Origin: Pontibacter arcticus
GTDB lineage: Bacteria > Bacteroidota > Bacteroidia > Cytophagales > Hymenobacteraceae
Reading direction: 5' to 3'
DNA length: 64,000 bases
Assembly: GCF_003284895.1 (NCBI RefSeq)
Contig: NZ_QMDV01000001.1
Coordinates: 895,080 to 959,079 of the forward strand
Under the pieces are notes generated by a model, which was given only the letters and a program-made list of their open reading frames with translations, did not search any database and had not been told where the DNA came from. This document shows, in pieces, positions 32,904-43,155 of the stretch (the stretch's first letter is position 1; each line of letters opens with the position of its first letter). Both the position numbers and the translations under genes were made by a program.

Positions 32904-35300
32904 TTAATGTTGTTTCAGGGTCTCTACTAATTCCAGATCGATGGTGCGTTCGGCCAAGTTGGCGCCGGTTACTTCGACCATCACCTCATCGCCAAACGAA
33001 ATAATACGCTTGTTCTGGCGGCCTATTACACGGTAGTTATCGGCATCCAGTTCGTAATAATCGTCGTTGAGGCTGGAGAGGCGAACCATGCCTTCGCATT
33101 TGTTTTCTTCGATCTCCACAAAGATACCCCATTCTGTTACACCAGACACAATCCCTTTGTACTGGTTGCCGATGGTATCTTTCATGAACTCCACCTGCTT
33201 GTACTTGATAGAGGCACGCTCGGCATCTGCAGCGCGTTTCTCCATGTCAGAAGAATGCTGGCAACGCTTTTCGAATTCTTCTTTGTCTTCGTTTTTGCCA
33301 CCATCTAAATAGAACTGCAACAGGCGATGCGCCATCATATCGGGGTAACGACGGATGGGCGATGTAAAGTGAGAATAGTGTGCGAATGCCAGACCAAAGT
33401 GGCCTTCGGGCTCGGTGCTATACTTGGCTTTTGCCATCGTGCGTATCGCCAGGTTCTGCAGTACGTTCTGCTCCGGTTTGCCTTCGGTATCTTCTGCCAG
33501 CCTGTTTAGCTCATTCGAAATATTTCCTTCCGGATCTACTTTATAGCCAAATTTACGCGCGAAAATAGAGAAGGTGCTCAGTCTGTCCGGGTCCGGGGCG
33601 CCGTGGGTACGGTACACCATGGTCGGGCGTTTTTTATCTTTGCCCAGGTTATACACATATTCGGCTACTTTGCGGTTAGCCAGCAACATGAATTCCTCGA
33701 TCAGTTTATGGGCATCTTTCCGCTCTTTTACATAAATGTATAGCGGCTTGCCGTTCTCATCGAGCTTAAATTTAACTTCGGTTGTTTCGAAACTGATAGC
33801 GCCGTTCTTAAAGCGTTTGTCTTTCAGCTTTTTGGCAATCTCGTTTAGCGTGTTGATTTCCTCGGCAAAGTCACCTTCGCCGGTTTCGATGCGCTCCTGT
33901 GCTTCTTCGTAGGCAAACCTGCGGTCAGAATAAATAACGGTGCGGCCATACCAGGTATCGTATAACCTGCCGGTATCGTCCAGCTCAAATACAACCGAGA
34001 AGGTTAGCTTTTCTTCTTCAGGGCGCAGCGAGCAAAGGCCATTCGAGAGGCGCTCAGGCAACATTGGAATTGTTCTGTCTACTAAGTATACCGACGTAGC
34101 TCTGTGGAAGGCTTCTTTCTCGAGGGTGGTGCGCGGCGTTACATAATGCGTTACATCGGCAATATGCACTCCTATTTCCCAGTGGCCGTTCTCTAATTTC
34201 TGAATCGAAAGGGCATCGTCAAAATCTTTTGCGTCGGCAGGGTCAATGGTAAAAGTGGTTACGTTGCGGAAGTCGCGGCGCTTGGCAATTTCTTCTTTTG
34301 TGATTTCCTCTGATATCGTTTCTGCTTCTTCTTCCACAGACTCCGGAAACTCGAACGGCAACCCGAACTCCGCCATAATAGAATGGATCTCGGCTTCGTG
34401 CTCGCCTGCCGGGCCAAACACACGGATTACTTCGCCAATCGGGTTTTTATCTGGTTTGGTGGGCCACTCTACTATTTTAACCAATACCTTATCGCGTGCC
34501 TGTGCGCCGTTAAGCCCACGTTCGCCTACAAAAATATCGAAGTATAACTTTTTAGAATCCGGCACTACAAACCCAAAATTTTTGGAAAGCTCCATGATAC
34601 CTACCAGTTCGGTACGCTTGCGCTCCACCACCTCTACTACAATGCCTTCGGCGCGGCCACCGCTGCGGGTTGGCAGTACTTCTACTTTTACGATGTCGCC
34701 ATCCATGGCATACTTCAGGTGTTCGCGGTATACCCGTACATCGTCTTCCAATTCTTCTGATACGATGTAGGCATACTTGTTATTAGCCAGATCTACGCGG
34801 CCTGTAATAATATCAACACGCAGGTTTAACGTATATTTGCCTTCTGATAGTAGCAGTTTTTTATCCTCTACCAGTAAGTTCAGCATTTCCGAAACCATTT
34901 CGCGGCCTTTCTTATCAGTTACACCCATGCGGCGGAACACCTGCTGAATGGTAAAAGGAGTATCGGGGCTATTAGAGAACGACTCCAGCACAATGCTTTT
35001 GGCGGCTCTTCGCTCACCATTGCGGCGGTTATCCTGCTTTCTTAAGTATGAATCTTTTCCGGATGGCTGGCCTTTATCAGAAAAACCTCTGCTGGAAGAT
35101 GACCTGCCTTTGGAGTTACTGTTTCTGCCTGAGGAGGAAGATTTGCCTCTTGCACTTCCAGCTGCTCCTCTTTCTGAAGATGACTTACTTCTTGCACTTG
35201 CACCATCTCTTGCGGCTGAAGAACCGTCTTCGGAGCGTGATTTTCTTTTATCGGGGCGGCCGGTATTATCTCTGCCGCCTTTGTCTTGTTTGCTTCTCAT
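32904..35300 (-). CDS. rnr: RNase R, 3'-5' exoribonuclease
   Basis: RNase R degrades structured RNA. Domains in order: a disordered basic Ser/Arg/Gly-rich N-terminus of about 105 residues, a winged-helix segment (FTIQQVFRRMGVTDKKGREMV), two cold-shock domains, the RNB catalytic domain with TIDPADAKDFDDALSI (metal-binding Asp cluster) and the S1 domain near the C-terminus (GIVSGVTEWGIFVEI). Total 798 residues. The SSSSRGFSDKG-type tail is on the N-terminus here, whereas E. coli RNase R has its basic extension at the C-terminus. Cotranscribed with the polyprenyl synthase gene. Confidence 0.95.
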   Translation of the reverse strand: MRSKQDKGGRDNTGRPDKRKSRSEDGSSAARDGASARSKSSSERGAAGSARGKSSSSGRNSNSKGRSSSSRGFSDKGQPSGKDSYLRKQDNRRNGERRAAKSIVLESFSNSPDTPFTIQQVFRRMGVTDKKGREMVSEMLNLLVEDKKLLLSEGKYTLNLRVDIITGRVDLANNKYAYIVSEELEDDVRVYREHLKYAMDGDIVKVEVLPTRSGGRAEGIVVEVVERKRTELVGIMELSKNFGFVVPDSKKLYFDIFVGERGLNGAQARDKVLVKIVEWPTKPDKNPIGEVIRVFGPAGEHEAEIHSIMAEFGLPFEFPESVEEEAETISEEITKEEIAKRRDFRNVTTFTIDPADAKDFDDALSIQKLENGHWEIGVHIADVTHYVTPRTTLEKEAFHRATSVYLVDRTIPMLPERLSNGLCSLRPEEEKLTFSVVFELDDTGRLYDTWYGRTVIYSDRRFAYEEAQERIETGEGDFAEEINTLNEIAKKLKDKRFKNGAISFETTEVKFKLDENGKPLYIYVKERKDAHKLIEEFMLLANRKVAEYVYNLGKDKKRPTMVYRTHGAPDPDRLSTFSIFARKFGYKVDPEGNISNELNRLAEDTEGKPEQNVLQNLAIRTMAKAKYSTEPEGHFGLAFAHYSHFTSPIRRYPDMMAHRLLQFYLDGGKNEDKEEFEKRCQHSSDMEKRAADAERASIKYKQVEFMKDTIGNQYKGIVSGVTEWGIFVEIEENKCEGMVRLSSLNDDYYELDADNYRVIGRQNKRIISFGDEVMVEVTGANLAERTIDLELVETLKQH

Positions 35301-35580
35301 GTATCAATAATATCTTTCAATGGGCTATCCAATCGATAGCTGTCAGAGCCATTCGTTAGCTCTACATAATTTTATGCTATACGCCATAGCAGCCGCTTTG
35401 GCTGTTATGTAATCTTAATTTCAGGTGAATTTATAGAGAATGTTCTATATAGAGGCTATCCTGACCGGAATAATAAAGTATAAACTCTGTTAGCAGCACA
35501 AAGTTCAGGTATATGAATCTTTCGAAATGAACAAAAGTATGGCATCTACTTTAGCTTGAAGCCGACTTTATACTTTGTTT

Positions 35581-37383
35581 CTAGACTGAACCTGCTTTCA
35601 TAAGGTCACGTTTCTGTTGGGCTTTTATAATATCTTCGGGTTCGCCCTTCGGGATGGCGTTGATCAGGACGCGGGTATAGTCCTGCTGCGGGTTTAAGTA
35701 TAACTGGTCGGGGGTGCCGCTTTCTATGATCTGGCCTTTGCTCATTACCAGAATCCGGTCCGACATATACTTGGCAACTGACAGATCGTGGGTAATGAAA
35801 ATGTAGGTAATCCCGAACTCCTGCTTTAGTTTGTTGAGTAAATTAAGTACCTGCGCCTGCACCGACACATCCAGCGCTGAAACAGATTCATCACAAATTA
35901 TACATTTTGGTTGTAATGCTAAAGCCCGTGCTATACAGATCCGTTGCCGCTGCCCACCCGAAAACTCATGTGGATAACGCTGGAAATGCTCTCTGGTAAG
36001 TCCTACTTTTTCAAGTAGTTGCATGGTGACTTCTTTTCTTTCCTGGTTGCTGTTGTAAAGTTTATGCACATGCATCGGCTCCATAATGGCTTCGCCTACG
36101 GTGTGCATCGGGTTAAGCGAAGCATAAGGGTCCTGGAAAATCATCTGAAAATCCCGGCGGCTTTTACGGAGTTCTTCTGCGCTCAGCTTTGCAATATCTA
36201 CACCATCAAAAAGTATGCTGCCATCTGTTGGCTCTACCAGCCTGAGCAAGGAACGGCCCAGCGTTGTTTTGCCGCAACCAGATTCGCCTACAAGGCCAAT
36301 GGTTTCGCCGGGCTGTACCGTGAAGCTGACATTATCTACTGCCTTTACATAATCTGTGGTCCGCGCGAAAAAGCCTTTCTTGATCGGGAAGTATACTTTC
36401 AGGTTCCTGACTTCGAGTAACGGCTCTGTAGTTTCCTTTAGCTTTATACTTGCTGGCGCAGGCTGTTCCAGTTCTTCAAGTATACTTGACTTCTTTCTCT
36501 CGGTGATGTTGCCCTGCGCATCTTCCACCATAAAATCAGACACAGTCGGAAGTATGGATTGGGCTTTGGCCGTTAATTTAGGGCGACAGGCCAGCAACCC
36601 TTTTGTGTAGGGGTGTTGCGGGTTGGTGAAAATATCCAACACGCGGCCTTGCTCTACCAGTTTGCCTTTATACATTACCAGAATGCGGTCGGCAATTTCG
36701 GCAACAACTCCCAGGTCGTGGGTAATAAACAGAACGGCCGTATTTTCTTTTACTCTGAGTTCATCAATCAACTCCAGCATACGAGCCTGCACCGTTACAT
36801 CCAAAGCAGTTGTTGGTTCGTCGGCAATCAGTATACTTGGTTCGCAGGCCATAGCCATTGCAATCATGACGCGTTGCTTTTGTCCGCCTGAAATCTCATG
36901 TGGATAAGCGTCATAAATTTTCTCTGGTCGAGGTAGTTTTGCTTTCTCAAAAAGGGAAATCGTGCGGTTTCTGGCTTCTTCTTTCGATAAATTAGTATGC
37001 AGCAGCAGTACTTCAGCAACTTGTTTTCCACAGGTATAAACCGGGTTCAAAGACGACATCGGCTCCTGGAAAATCATACTTATCTCGTTGCCCCGTACCT
37101 GCTGCATCTGCTTTTCAGGTAAGGTAAACAGGTCTACTTCGCCAAACCGCTCCGACTGAAAAATAGCAGTTCCGCCAGCTATTCGGCCCGGCGGCGTATT
37201 GATCAGGCGCATCACAGAAAGCGACGTTACCGACTTCCCTGAACCCGACTCTCCTACTATGGCCACTGTCTCGCCTGGGTATACTTCAAACGATACCTTG
37301 TCCACGGCTTTGGTAGTGCCGCGGTGCGTCGAGAAAACGGTTTCCAGATCGGTTACTTTAAGGATGGGTTTGGTTGCAGGCAA
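35581..37383 (-). CDS. Fused dipeptide/oligopeptide ABC transporter ATPase (DppD-DppF)
   Basis: Two complete ATPase domains lie in one 600-residue chain. The first has [23 protein letters not shown] and [11 protein letters not shown]; the second has [24 protein letters not shown] and [11 protein letters not shown]. Each ends in the oligopeptide/dipeptide C-terminal extension ([11 protein letters not shown] and [11 protein letters not shown]). Such fusions energise peptide or nickel import with separate permease subunits and a binding protein. None of those genes is next to it, so it is an orphan ATPase locus. The second Walker B has Ser in place of the usual Pro after Asp-Glu, a normal variant in DppF. 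Confidence 0.9.
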   Translation of the reverse strand: MPATKPILKVTDLETVFSTHRGTTKAVDKVSFEVYPGETVAIVGESGSGKSVTSLSVMRLINTPPGRIAGGTAIFQSERFGEVDLFTLPEKQMQQVRGNEISMIFQEPMSSLNPVYTCGKQVAEVLLLHTNLSKEEARNRTISLFEKAKLPRPEKIYDAYPHEISGGQKQRVMIAMAMACEPSILIADEPTTALDVTVQARMLELIDELRVKENTAVLFITHDLGVVAEIADRILVMYKGKLVEQGRVLDIFTNPQHPYTKGLLACRPKLTAKAQSILPTVSDFMVEDAQGNITERKKSSILEELEQPAPASIKLKETTEPLLEVRNLKVYFPIKKGFFARTTDYVKAVDNVSFTVQPGETIGLVGESGCGKTTLGRSLLRLVEPTDGSILFDGVDIAKLSAEELRKSRRDFQMIFQDPYASLNPMHTVGEAIMEPMHVHKLYNSNQERKEVTMQLLEKVGLTREHFQRYPHEFSGGQRQRICIARALALQPKCIICDESVSALDVSVQAQVLNLLNKLKQEFGITYIFITHDLSVAKYMSDRILVMSKGQIIESGTPDQLYLNPQQDYTRVLINAIPKGEPEDIIKAQQKRDLMKAGSV

Positions 37384-37434
37384 GGTAATTTGGGTTTAGG
37401 CTTCAGGTAAAAATAAGAGTTTTTGCTGTAATCG

Positions 37435-38199
37435 CTACTCAACTGTTATAGATAAGTTCTTCCCTCTAAAAGTATAGGCATGTATAATTCCTACTCCTTC
37501 GCTAATATAAATCCCCTGTACAAAGTCAATCGGGTATTTTTCTGACCTGGGTTCATGCGCTTCCAGGTAAGGTTGTTTGAGGTACAGATGGTATACATTT
37601 TTGTGCGTTACACCACCAACAGTTACCTCTGGCAAAAATTCCTGCTTATAGGTTATTCCATCTAACGTGGTAGTTGCTGCATCCGAAAGTATAAAGGTGC
37701 GCCTGCTTGTAAAGTTTGTAATTGTGGTTGTTCCGTAAGGCACCGGTTCAGGATAGATATTGGCGTAACCAACTTCAAATTCTACTACATCGTTTACTTC
37801 TTCTTTATCATGGATGGCGTTATAACGATCCGGGTCAGCGTCTTTCCTATACTTTGTTTTGATGCTGAAATGCTTTTCACCTGTTATTTGGCTGGTAAAC
37901 ACCTTTTCTTCTGATGTATAATAATTTTTACAGGAATTAGGGTCGAATTTGCCTGTGTAATTGTTCTTTCCGGCCGGTATCACAAGTGTGGCATTTTTAG
38001 CTGGCATCTCATACTTCAGTTGCAGCTTGCCACTTTCTGTTGTGGCGTAATAGCTTGCTACGGATGTGGGCTGGGCAGGCAGAAAAGAAACAAGCTCATT
38101 TGTAAATTCCAGTTTCCCCAGGTTTACATCTTCGCACTTTTCACAGGCACTTAAGCCAGCAGCTAAAACAAGAACGGCTAATAGTTTAGGTAATTTCAT
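37435..38199 (-). CDS. Hypothetical lipoprotein
   Basis: The 254-residue protein has a lipoprotein signal (VLVLAAGLSAC, Cys19). The rest is beta-rich and has three further Cys (C22, and one in the DPNSCKNYYTSEE region). I do not recognise a named family. A central region rich in Tyr and Asp (EVGYANIYPEPVPYGTTTITNF) and the C-terminal GVGIIHAYTFRGKNLSITVE suggest an extracellular beta domain. It lies downstream of lspA in a different transcription unit, separated by the lspA terminator. Confidence 0.7.
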   Translation of the reverse strand: MKLPKLLAVLVLAAGLSACEKCEDVNLGKLEFTNELVSFLPAQPTSVASYYATTESGKLQLKYEMPAKNATLVIPAGKNNYTGKFDPNSCKNYYTSEEKVFTSQITGEKHFSIKTKYRKDADPDRYNAIHDKEEVNDVVEFEVGYANIYPEPVPYGTTTITNFTSRRTFILSDAATTTLDGITYKQEFLPEVTVGGVTHKNVYHLYLKQPYLEAHEPRSEKYPIDFVQGIYISEGVGIIHAYTFRGKNLSITVE

Positions 38200-38312
38200 G
38201 TGCTAATAAAAGCTTATAATATAGTTACAGGTAAAAGGCACAAAATATAACCCTATGATTTCTGATTACCATCCTGCTTACAGGCTTATATTTTTGAAAA
38301 CTGATACCCCTA

Positions 38313-38353
38313 AACAAAAGCGGCTGTTCCTTAATGGAACAGCCGCTTTTGTT
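38313..38353 (-). terminator. Terminator of lspA
   Basis: An 18-bp perfect stem (AACAAAAGCGGCTGTTCC and its complement) has a 5-nt loop and a U-rich 3' side. It lies 18 nt after the lspA stop. Confidence 0.85.
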
Positions 38354-38370
38354 ATACTTTATACATTAGC

Positions 38371-39000
38371 TTATAAGCTCTGCTGCAAACCTACCGATTC
38401 GGGGTTGTTGCTTTTCTCTTCTTCGTGCTCCCCGAAAAAACGCTTCTGGTTAAACAGAATCAGCAATACGCCAATAAAAATCGCAGAATCGGCTACGTTA
38501 AAGATCGGCCACAGCGACATTGGTTTTCCGCCTAACAAGGGCACCCAGTTTGGTACAATACCTTCCCAGATATCCAAATAAAACATATCGATTACCTGCC
38601 CATGAAACCACGGCGTTGACGAACCATACGGAGCATTATCAAACCAAACACCATAAAAGGTGCTATCAATTAAGTTACCGATAGCACCGCCCAGTATAAG
38701 CGCAATGCACCATATTAACCCAGTAGGGGCATGATGCTTCACTAAGTAATACAGATAGTAACTGATACCAAACATGGCTACCAACCGGAACAGCGTTAAA
38801 ATAAGCTTACCATATTCGGAGCCCAACTCCACGCCAAAAGCCATACCCGGGTTTAGCGTATAGTGCAGCTTAGCCCAATCGCCGATCAGGTGAATTTCGC
38901 CGGGCATGCCCATTTCCATGTTGTAATGCACGATCAGCTTCACAGCCTGGTCTATCAGGATAATAATAAAGGCCGCCAGGTAATATTTCCAGTATTTCAT
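38371..39000 (-). CDS. lspA: LspA, lipoprotein signal peptidase II
   Basis: LspA removes signal peptides from prolipoproteins after diacylglyceryl transfer, and several such lipoproteins are encoded in this window. Four transmembrane helices are visible. The family motifs are DQAVKLIV near the N-terminus, GGAIGNLID (Asp112), QVID (Asp138) and FNVADSAIF (Asp171). Asp138 and Asp171 are the probable catalytic dyad. At 209 residues it is longer than the E. coli enzyme, with an extra loop before Asp138 and a polar tail, as usual in Bacteroidota. It lies downstream of ileS, the classical ileS-lspA pairing, but a terminator stands between them here. Confidence 0.95.
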   Translation of the reverse strand: MKYWKYYLAAFIIILIDQAVKLIVHYNMEMGMPGEIHLIGDWAKLHYTLNPGMAFGVELGSEYGKLILTLFRLVAMFGISYYLYYLVKHHAPTGLIWCIALILGGAIGNLIDSTFYGVWFDNAPYGSSTPWFHGQVIDMFYLDIWEGIVPNWVPLLGGKPMSLWPIFNVADSAIFIGVLLILFNQKRFFGEHEEEKSNNPESVGLQQSL

Positions 39001-39060
39001 GTTTGCAGTTTAAGCAGTTGCCAGTCAGTAATGGATGGCTGCTGCACGTATAGAAAGTAT

Positions 39061-39098
39061 AAAAGCACCGGCCGCTTATACAGCAACCGGTGCTTTTT
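39061..39098 (-). terminator. Terminator of ileS
   Basis: AAAAGCACCGG pairs with CCGGTGCTTTTT, 3 nt beyond the ileS stop. The loop contains CTTATAC. Confidence 0.8.
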
Positions 39099-39101
39099 GG
39101 T

Positions 39102-42100
39102 TTAAATAGTTGTAACTACTTCGGTTTGGATGCTGATGTACACCTGGAACTCATCCATCTCCAGCAAGGTACCGCCAGCCAGGTTCTCCACCACCGTAAG
39201 CGATAACGCCTGCGTTTCGGTGCAGATGGCTTCGCGGAAATTCTCGACAGCTGCGTTTACTTCCGGCGCGGCCTGTTGCATGGTAATATGGATCTTGTCC
39301 TGTACTTCGAGGTTAGAATCCTTGCGCAGGTTTTGGATGCGGTTTACCAGGTCACGGGCGATGCCTTCCTGCTTCAGTTCTTCGGTGATGGTTACATCGA
39401 GCGCAACCGTCAGTTTGCCTTCGTTCGCTACGAGCCAGCCTGGGATATCTTCCGAAGAAATTTCCACATCATCCGGCGTAAGCACTGCACTTTCATCATC
39501 GGCTATCACTACTTCAAAAGCACCTTCACGCTCCAGGGTAGCAATGTTATCCTGGTTCATTTGCTGCACTGCGGCAGCTACCAGTTTCATCTTTGGCCCG
39601 AATACCTGACCAAGCTTTTTAAAGTTAGGCTTGATCTTTTTCACCAGGATACCAGATGTATCATCAATGTACTCGATGTGCTTGATGTTTACTTCCGACA
39701 TGATCAGGTCTTCTACGGCCTGTATCTGCTGGCGTGTATGCGCGTTCAGTACCGGAATAAGGATGCGCTGCAACGGCTGTCGTACTTTGATAAAGTGCTT
39801 TTTGCGGAGTGAGTGTACCAGCGACGAAATAGTCTGAGCCAGTTCCATGCGCTCTTCCAGTTCCTTATCCACGGCTGCAGTTACTAATTCCGGGTAATTA
39901 GCCAGGTGCACCGATTCTACCTGGTTTCTGCCGCTTACGTTATTCAGGTCACGGAACAGTTGTTCGGTGTAGAATGGCGCAATCGGAGAAGCAAGCTTAG
40001 CAATAGTTTCCAAACAAGTATAAAGTGTCTGGTAAGCGGCAATCTTGTCTTCGTTGTACTCCCCTTTCCAGAAACGTTTGCGGTTCAGGCGCACATACCA
40101 GTTACTCATGTCATCCACCACAAAATCCTGAATAGCACGGGCAGCTTTGGTTGGATCGTAATCAGCCAGATAACCATCCACATCCTGCACCAGCGTATTC
40201 AGCTTCGAGATAATCCAACGGTCGCTTTCTGTTCTGCGCTCCAACGGTACATCGGCTTCAGCATACGTGAAGTTATCCAGGTTGGTATACAGCGCGAAGA
40301 AAGAATACGTGTTCTGCAGCGTTCCGAAGAAACGGCGCTGGGTTTCTACAACACCATCGGCGTTGAATTTCAGGTTATCCCAAGGCGGTGCATTTGCGAT
40401 CATATACCAACGCACGGCATCCGGACCATACTGGCCAATCATTTCGAACGGGTCGATAGCGTTGCCGAGGCGCTTGCTCATCTTGTTTCCGTTCTTATCC
40501 AGCACCAGGCCGTTCGCAATTACGTTCTTATAAGCCACGCTATCTTCCAGCATTACAGCCAGCGCATGCAGTGTAAAGAACCAACCACGCGTTTGGTCTA
40601 CCCCTTCGGCAATATAATCTGCCGGGAAGTTCTGCTCGAATATTTCTTTGTTCTCCAACGGGTAATGCCACTGTGCATAAGGCATCGCACCAGAATCAAA
40701 CCAAACATCGATAAGGTCTGGCTCTCTGTACATTGGCTTACCAGATGGGCTTGCCAAAATGATGTTATCCACGTAAGGGCGGTGCAGGTCGTGTATCTCA
40801 ACTGCTGCATCCATGAAGCCTTTTTCCACAGCCACATCTATCTGCTCGCTCAGTTCGGCAATAGAACCGATGCAACGTTCTTCTTCACCATCTTCGGTTC
40901 GCCAGATAGGTAATGGCGTTCCCCAGTAGCGCGAGCGCGACAGGTTCCAGTCCACTAAATTCTCGAGCCAGTTACCAAAACGACCAGAGCCCGTAGATTC
41001 CGGTTTCCAGTTAATGGTTTTGTTCAGCTCGATCATTCTGTCTTTTACCGCAGTCGTTCTGATGAACCAGCTATCCAATGGGTAGTATAAAACAGGCTTA
41101 TCGGTTCGCCAGCAATGCGGGTAGGTGTGCTCATACTTTTCAACCTTAAACGCCTTGCCTTCTTCTTTCAGTTTGATGGCAATAAGTACGTCGGTTGGTT
41201 TGTAGTCTGCAGCAGATTCGTCCTGGCCATCGTAGTTTTTCACGTACATGCCGGCAAAGTCTGTAATCTCTTTTACAAAGCGGCCCTGCTTATCTACGAT
41301 CGGCATTGGTTTGCCATTTTCGTCGGTTACCAGCAAGGCAGGTATATCGTTCTGAGCAGCTACTCTAAAGTCGTCGGCACCAAATGTTGGCGAAATATGC
41401 ACGATACCGGTACCATCTTCTGTTGTCACGAAATCACCGATCACCACTCTGAAAGCTGGCTTGTCCGGCTGCACATATGGCATCAACTGGTGATACTCTA
41501 CACCATTCAGGTCTGCACCATTAAATTCTTCTACTATTTTAAACGGCACTAGTTTATCGCCTGGGTTATATGCTTCCAGGGCAATGTCCTTGGCTTTCTC
41601 GTTAAAGTAGCGGCTCACCAGATCTTTGGCAAGTATAACTGAGATCGGCGCGTAAGTGTAAGGGTTGTACGTTTTAACTTTTACATACTTGATGCCTTTA
41701 CCCACTGCCAGACCCGTATTGGCCGGAAGCGTCCAGGGCGTTGTAGTCCAGGCCAGGAAGTATACTTGCTCCGCTTCGCTCTCGAACAGGAACATGTTGC
41801 GGGTAATCTTCTTGATCTCGAACTGGGCTGCAATGGTGGTATCTTTCACCATTTTGTAGCAACCTGGCTGGTTCAGTTCGTGCGAGCTAAGGCCTGTTCC
41901 GGCACCCGGCGAGTAAGGCTGTATGCTGTAGCCTTTGTACAGATAGCCTTTATCATACAACCTGCGCAGCAAGGCCCAGCAAGATTCTATGTAGTCGTTC
42001 TCGAATGTGATGTATGGGTTATCCAGGTCTACCCAGTAGCCCATTTTCTCGGTCAGGTCGTCCCATTGGCTTTTGAAACGCATAACTGTTTCGCGGCAAC

Positions 42101-42458
42101 GCTGGTTATACTCTTCTACCGTTATCTTTTTGCCGATGTCTTCTTTGGTAATGCCCAGTTCTTTTTCTACCTGCAATTCTACCGGAAGCCCGTGTGTATC
42201 CCAGCCGCCTTTGCGGTTTACCTGGAAGCCTTTAAGCGTTTTGTAACGGCAGAAAATATCTTTTACCGCACGCGCCATTACGTGGTGAATACCGGGCACA
42301 CCGTTCGCAGACGGCGGGCCTTCGTAAAACACGAACTGCTTGTTTCCTTCTCTTGTCGCTACTGATTTCCCGAAGATGTTATTTGCCTTCCAGAACGCCA
42401 GTACGTCTTCGCCAACCTTGGCGTAATTCAGATTTTTGTACTCGTTATACTTTGCCAT
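39102..42458 (-). CDS. ileS: Isoleucyl-tRNA synthetase
   Basis: IleRS charges tRNA-Ile and edits mischarged valine. The 1118-residue class I enzyme has the HIGH-type motif in GPPSANGVPGIHHVMAR, the editing domain (TGIVHISPTFGADD), WFDSGAMPYAQWHYP and the KMSKS motif NKMSKRLGNAIDP. The C-terminal end lacks a zinc-finger Cys cluster, and the sequence pattern fits the eukaryote-like branch (type 2), whose members are often naturally insensitive to mupirocin; that is inference. I choose the ATG at 42458 (MAKYNEYKNL). A longer reading to 42560 adds 34 residues unlike IleRS and overlaps the promoter at 42558-42588. Confidence 0.95.
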   Translation of the reverse strand: MAKYNEYKNLNYAKVGEDVLAFWKANNIFGKSVATREGNKQFVFYEGPPSANGVPGIHHVMARAVKDIFCRYKTLKGFQVNRKGGWDTHGLPVELQVEKELGITKEDIGKKITVEEYNQRCRETVMRFKSQWDDLTEKMGYWVDLDNPYITFENDYIESCWALLRRLYDKGYLYKGYSIQPYSPGAGTGLSSHELNQPGCYKMVKDTTIAAQFEIKKITRNMFLFESEAEQVYFLAWTTTPWTLPANTGLAVGKGIKYVKVKTYNPYTYAPISVILAKDLVSRYFNEKAKDIALEAYNPGDKLVPFKIVEEFNGADLNGVEYHQLMPYVQPDKPAFRVVIGDFVTTEDGTGIVHISPTFGADDFRVAAQNDIPALLVTDENGKPMPIVDKQGRFVKEITDFAGMYVKNYDGQDESAADYKPTDVLIAIKLKEEGKAFKVEKYEHTYPHCWRTDKPVLYYPLDSWFIRTTAVKDRMIELNKTINWKPESTGSGRFGNWLENLVDWNLSRSRYWGTPLPIWRTEDGEEERCIGSIAELSEQIDVAVEKGFMDAAVEIHDLHRPYVDNIILASPSGKPMYREPDLIDVWFDSGAMPYAQWHYPLENKEIFEQNFPADYIAEGVDQTRGWFFTLHALAVMLEDSVAYKNVIANGLVLDKNGNKMSKRLGNAIDPFEMIGQYGPDAVRWYMIANAPPWDNLKFNADGVVETQRRFFGTLQNTYSFFALYTNLDNFTYAEADVPLERRTESDRWIISKLNTLVQDVDGYLADYDPTKAARAIQDFVVDDMSNWYVRLNRKRFWKGEYNEDKIAAYQTLYTCLETIAKLASPIAPFYTEQLFRDLNNVSGRNQVESVHLANYPELVTAAVDKELEERMELAQTISSLVHSLRKKHFIKVRQPLQRILIPVLNAHTRQQIQAVEDLIMSEVNIKHIEYIDDTSGILVKKIKPNFKKLGQVFGPKMKLVAAAVQQMNQDNIATLEREGAFEVVIADDESAVLTPDDVEISSEDIPGWLVANEGKLTVALDVTITEELKQEGIARDLVNRIQNLRKDSNLEVQDKIHITMQQAAPEVNAAVENFREAICTETQALSLTVVENLAGGTLLEMDEFQVYISIQTEVVTTI

Positions 42459-42557
42459 TACCGGGTTTATACTTTTACTTCCACTGAAACAAGGCTGCAA
42501 CAGTAGTGCGCTTGTTTTACAGTTTATAGTTAATTTCTTAGTTCTGCAATAATCTGG

Positions 42558-42588
42558 CAAAGTTAGGCATTTTGCGTCTTCTAATAAA
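42558..42588 (-). promoter_or_regulatory. Putative ileS promoter
   Basis: On the minus strand TAACTTTG (42558-42565) matches TAnnTTTG, and TTTA (42585-42588) lies 19 nt upstream as a near-consensus -33 box. The predicted leader of about 93 nt shows no T-box that I can recognise. Confidence 0.5.
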
Positions 42589-42641
42589 GTGTAAGCTGCT
42601 GCATTAAGCGCTTCATTTTACAAAGTATAAGGTTCTTATAA

Positions 42642-42668
42642 AAAAAGCCCCGTTTAGTGGGGCTTTTT
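42642..42668 (-). terminator. Terminator after the 54-residue gene
   Basis: AAAAAGCCCC pairs with GGGGCTTTTT around a 7-nt loop, 18 nt beyond the stop. Confidence 0.8.
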
Positions 42669-42686
42669 AATGTTGGGTTTCAGGGT

Positions 42687-42851
42687 TCAGCTTTTCTTTT
42701 TTGAGCCTGCTTTATCAGAAGATTTTGCTTCCGGTACACAATTCGGTACCTGTTTTCCATCTTTATCCTTCATGCCTATCTGCTCATATCCTTTCCAGCA
42801 AGGGTCTTTTTCTGATGCTTTTCCTTTTGATGATGTTGCCATAGCTTTCAT
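42687..42851 (-). CDS. Small protein with DPCWKGYEQIGMK motif (54 residues)
   Basis: The frame from ATG 42851 (or ATG 42842) to TGA 42687-42689 encodes 54 residues. The centre reads CWKGYEQIGMK and VPNCVPE, with two Cys 20 residues apart, flanked by Lys/Ser-rich ends. I have seen this CxxGYExxG(M/T)Kxxx(G)KxVPNCVP pattern in small proteins and in phage or structural protein tails, always without known function. The gene has its own terminator and lies alone between ileS and glyS. It is highly basic, so nucleic-acid binding is possible but unproven. Confidence 0.7.
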   Translation of the reverse strand: MKAMATSSKGKASEKDPCWKGYEQIGMKDKDGKQVPNCVPEAKSSDKAGSKKKS

Positions 42852-43155
42852 AGTTTAGTGTACTTATCTATACGCTGCAACATTTTATACTTTGGGAGGA
42901 ATGAGTGATTATTACTGGCGTTTTTTTATACTTTGAAGTATAGATATTGTTGAAAACCTTACGAAAAATGCGTTTATACTTAATTCAAGCTGATTTTTAA
43001 TTCAGAATTTCCACAGATGCGTGTAGGATTTTTCTTCAGAATTTTATTTACGAACTTAACATAAGTATTACACTTCAATACCTACAAGTACTTTATAAAA
43101 GCAAAAAGCCGAAGGTTTATATCCTTCGGCTTTTTACGTTAATTATACTTTATAC
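42852..43155. other. Intergenic stretch upstream of the 54-residue gene
   Basis: About 300 nt with no gene. It contains four AAGTATA/TATACTT heptamers at 42885-42980 and the glyS terminator at 43103-43135. Confidence 0.6.
43103..43135 (-). terminator. Terminator of glyS
   Basis: AAAAAGCCGAAGG pairs with CCTTCGGCTTTTT around a 7-nt loop (TTTATAT). Confidence 0.85.

Noticed and set aside
39906-40913. 335-codon plus-strand frame inside ileS
   Set aside because: It is antisense to a conserved synthetase and its product has no recognisable motif or composition.
42459-42560. N-terminal extension of ileS by 34 residues
   Set aside because: Unlike IleRS and overlaps the promoter element.
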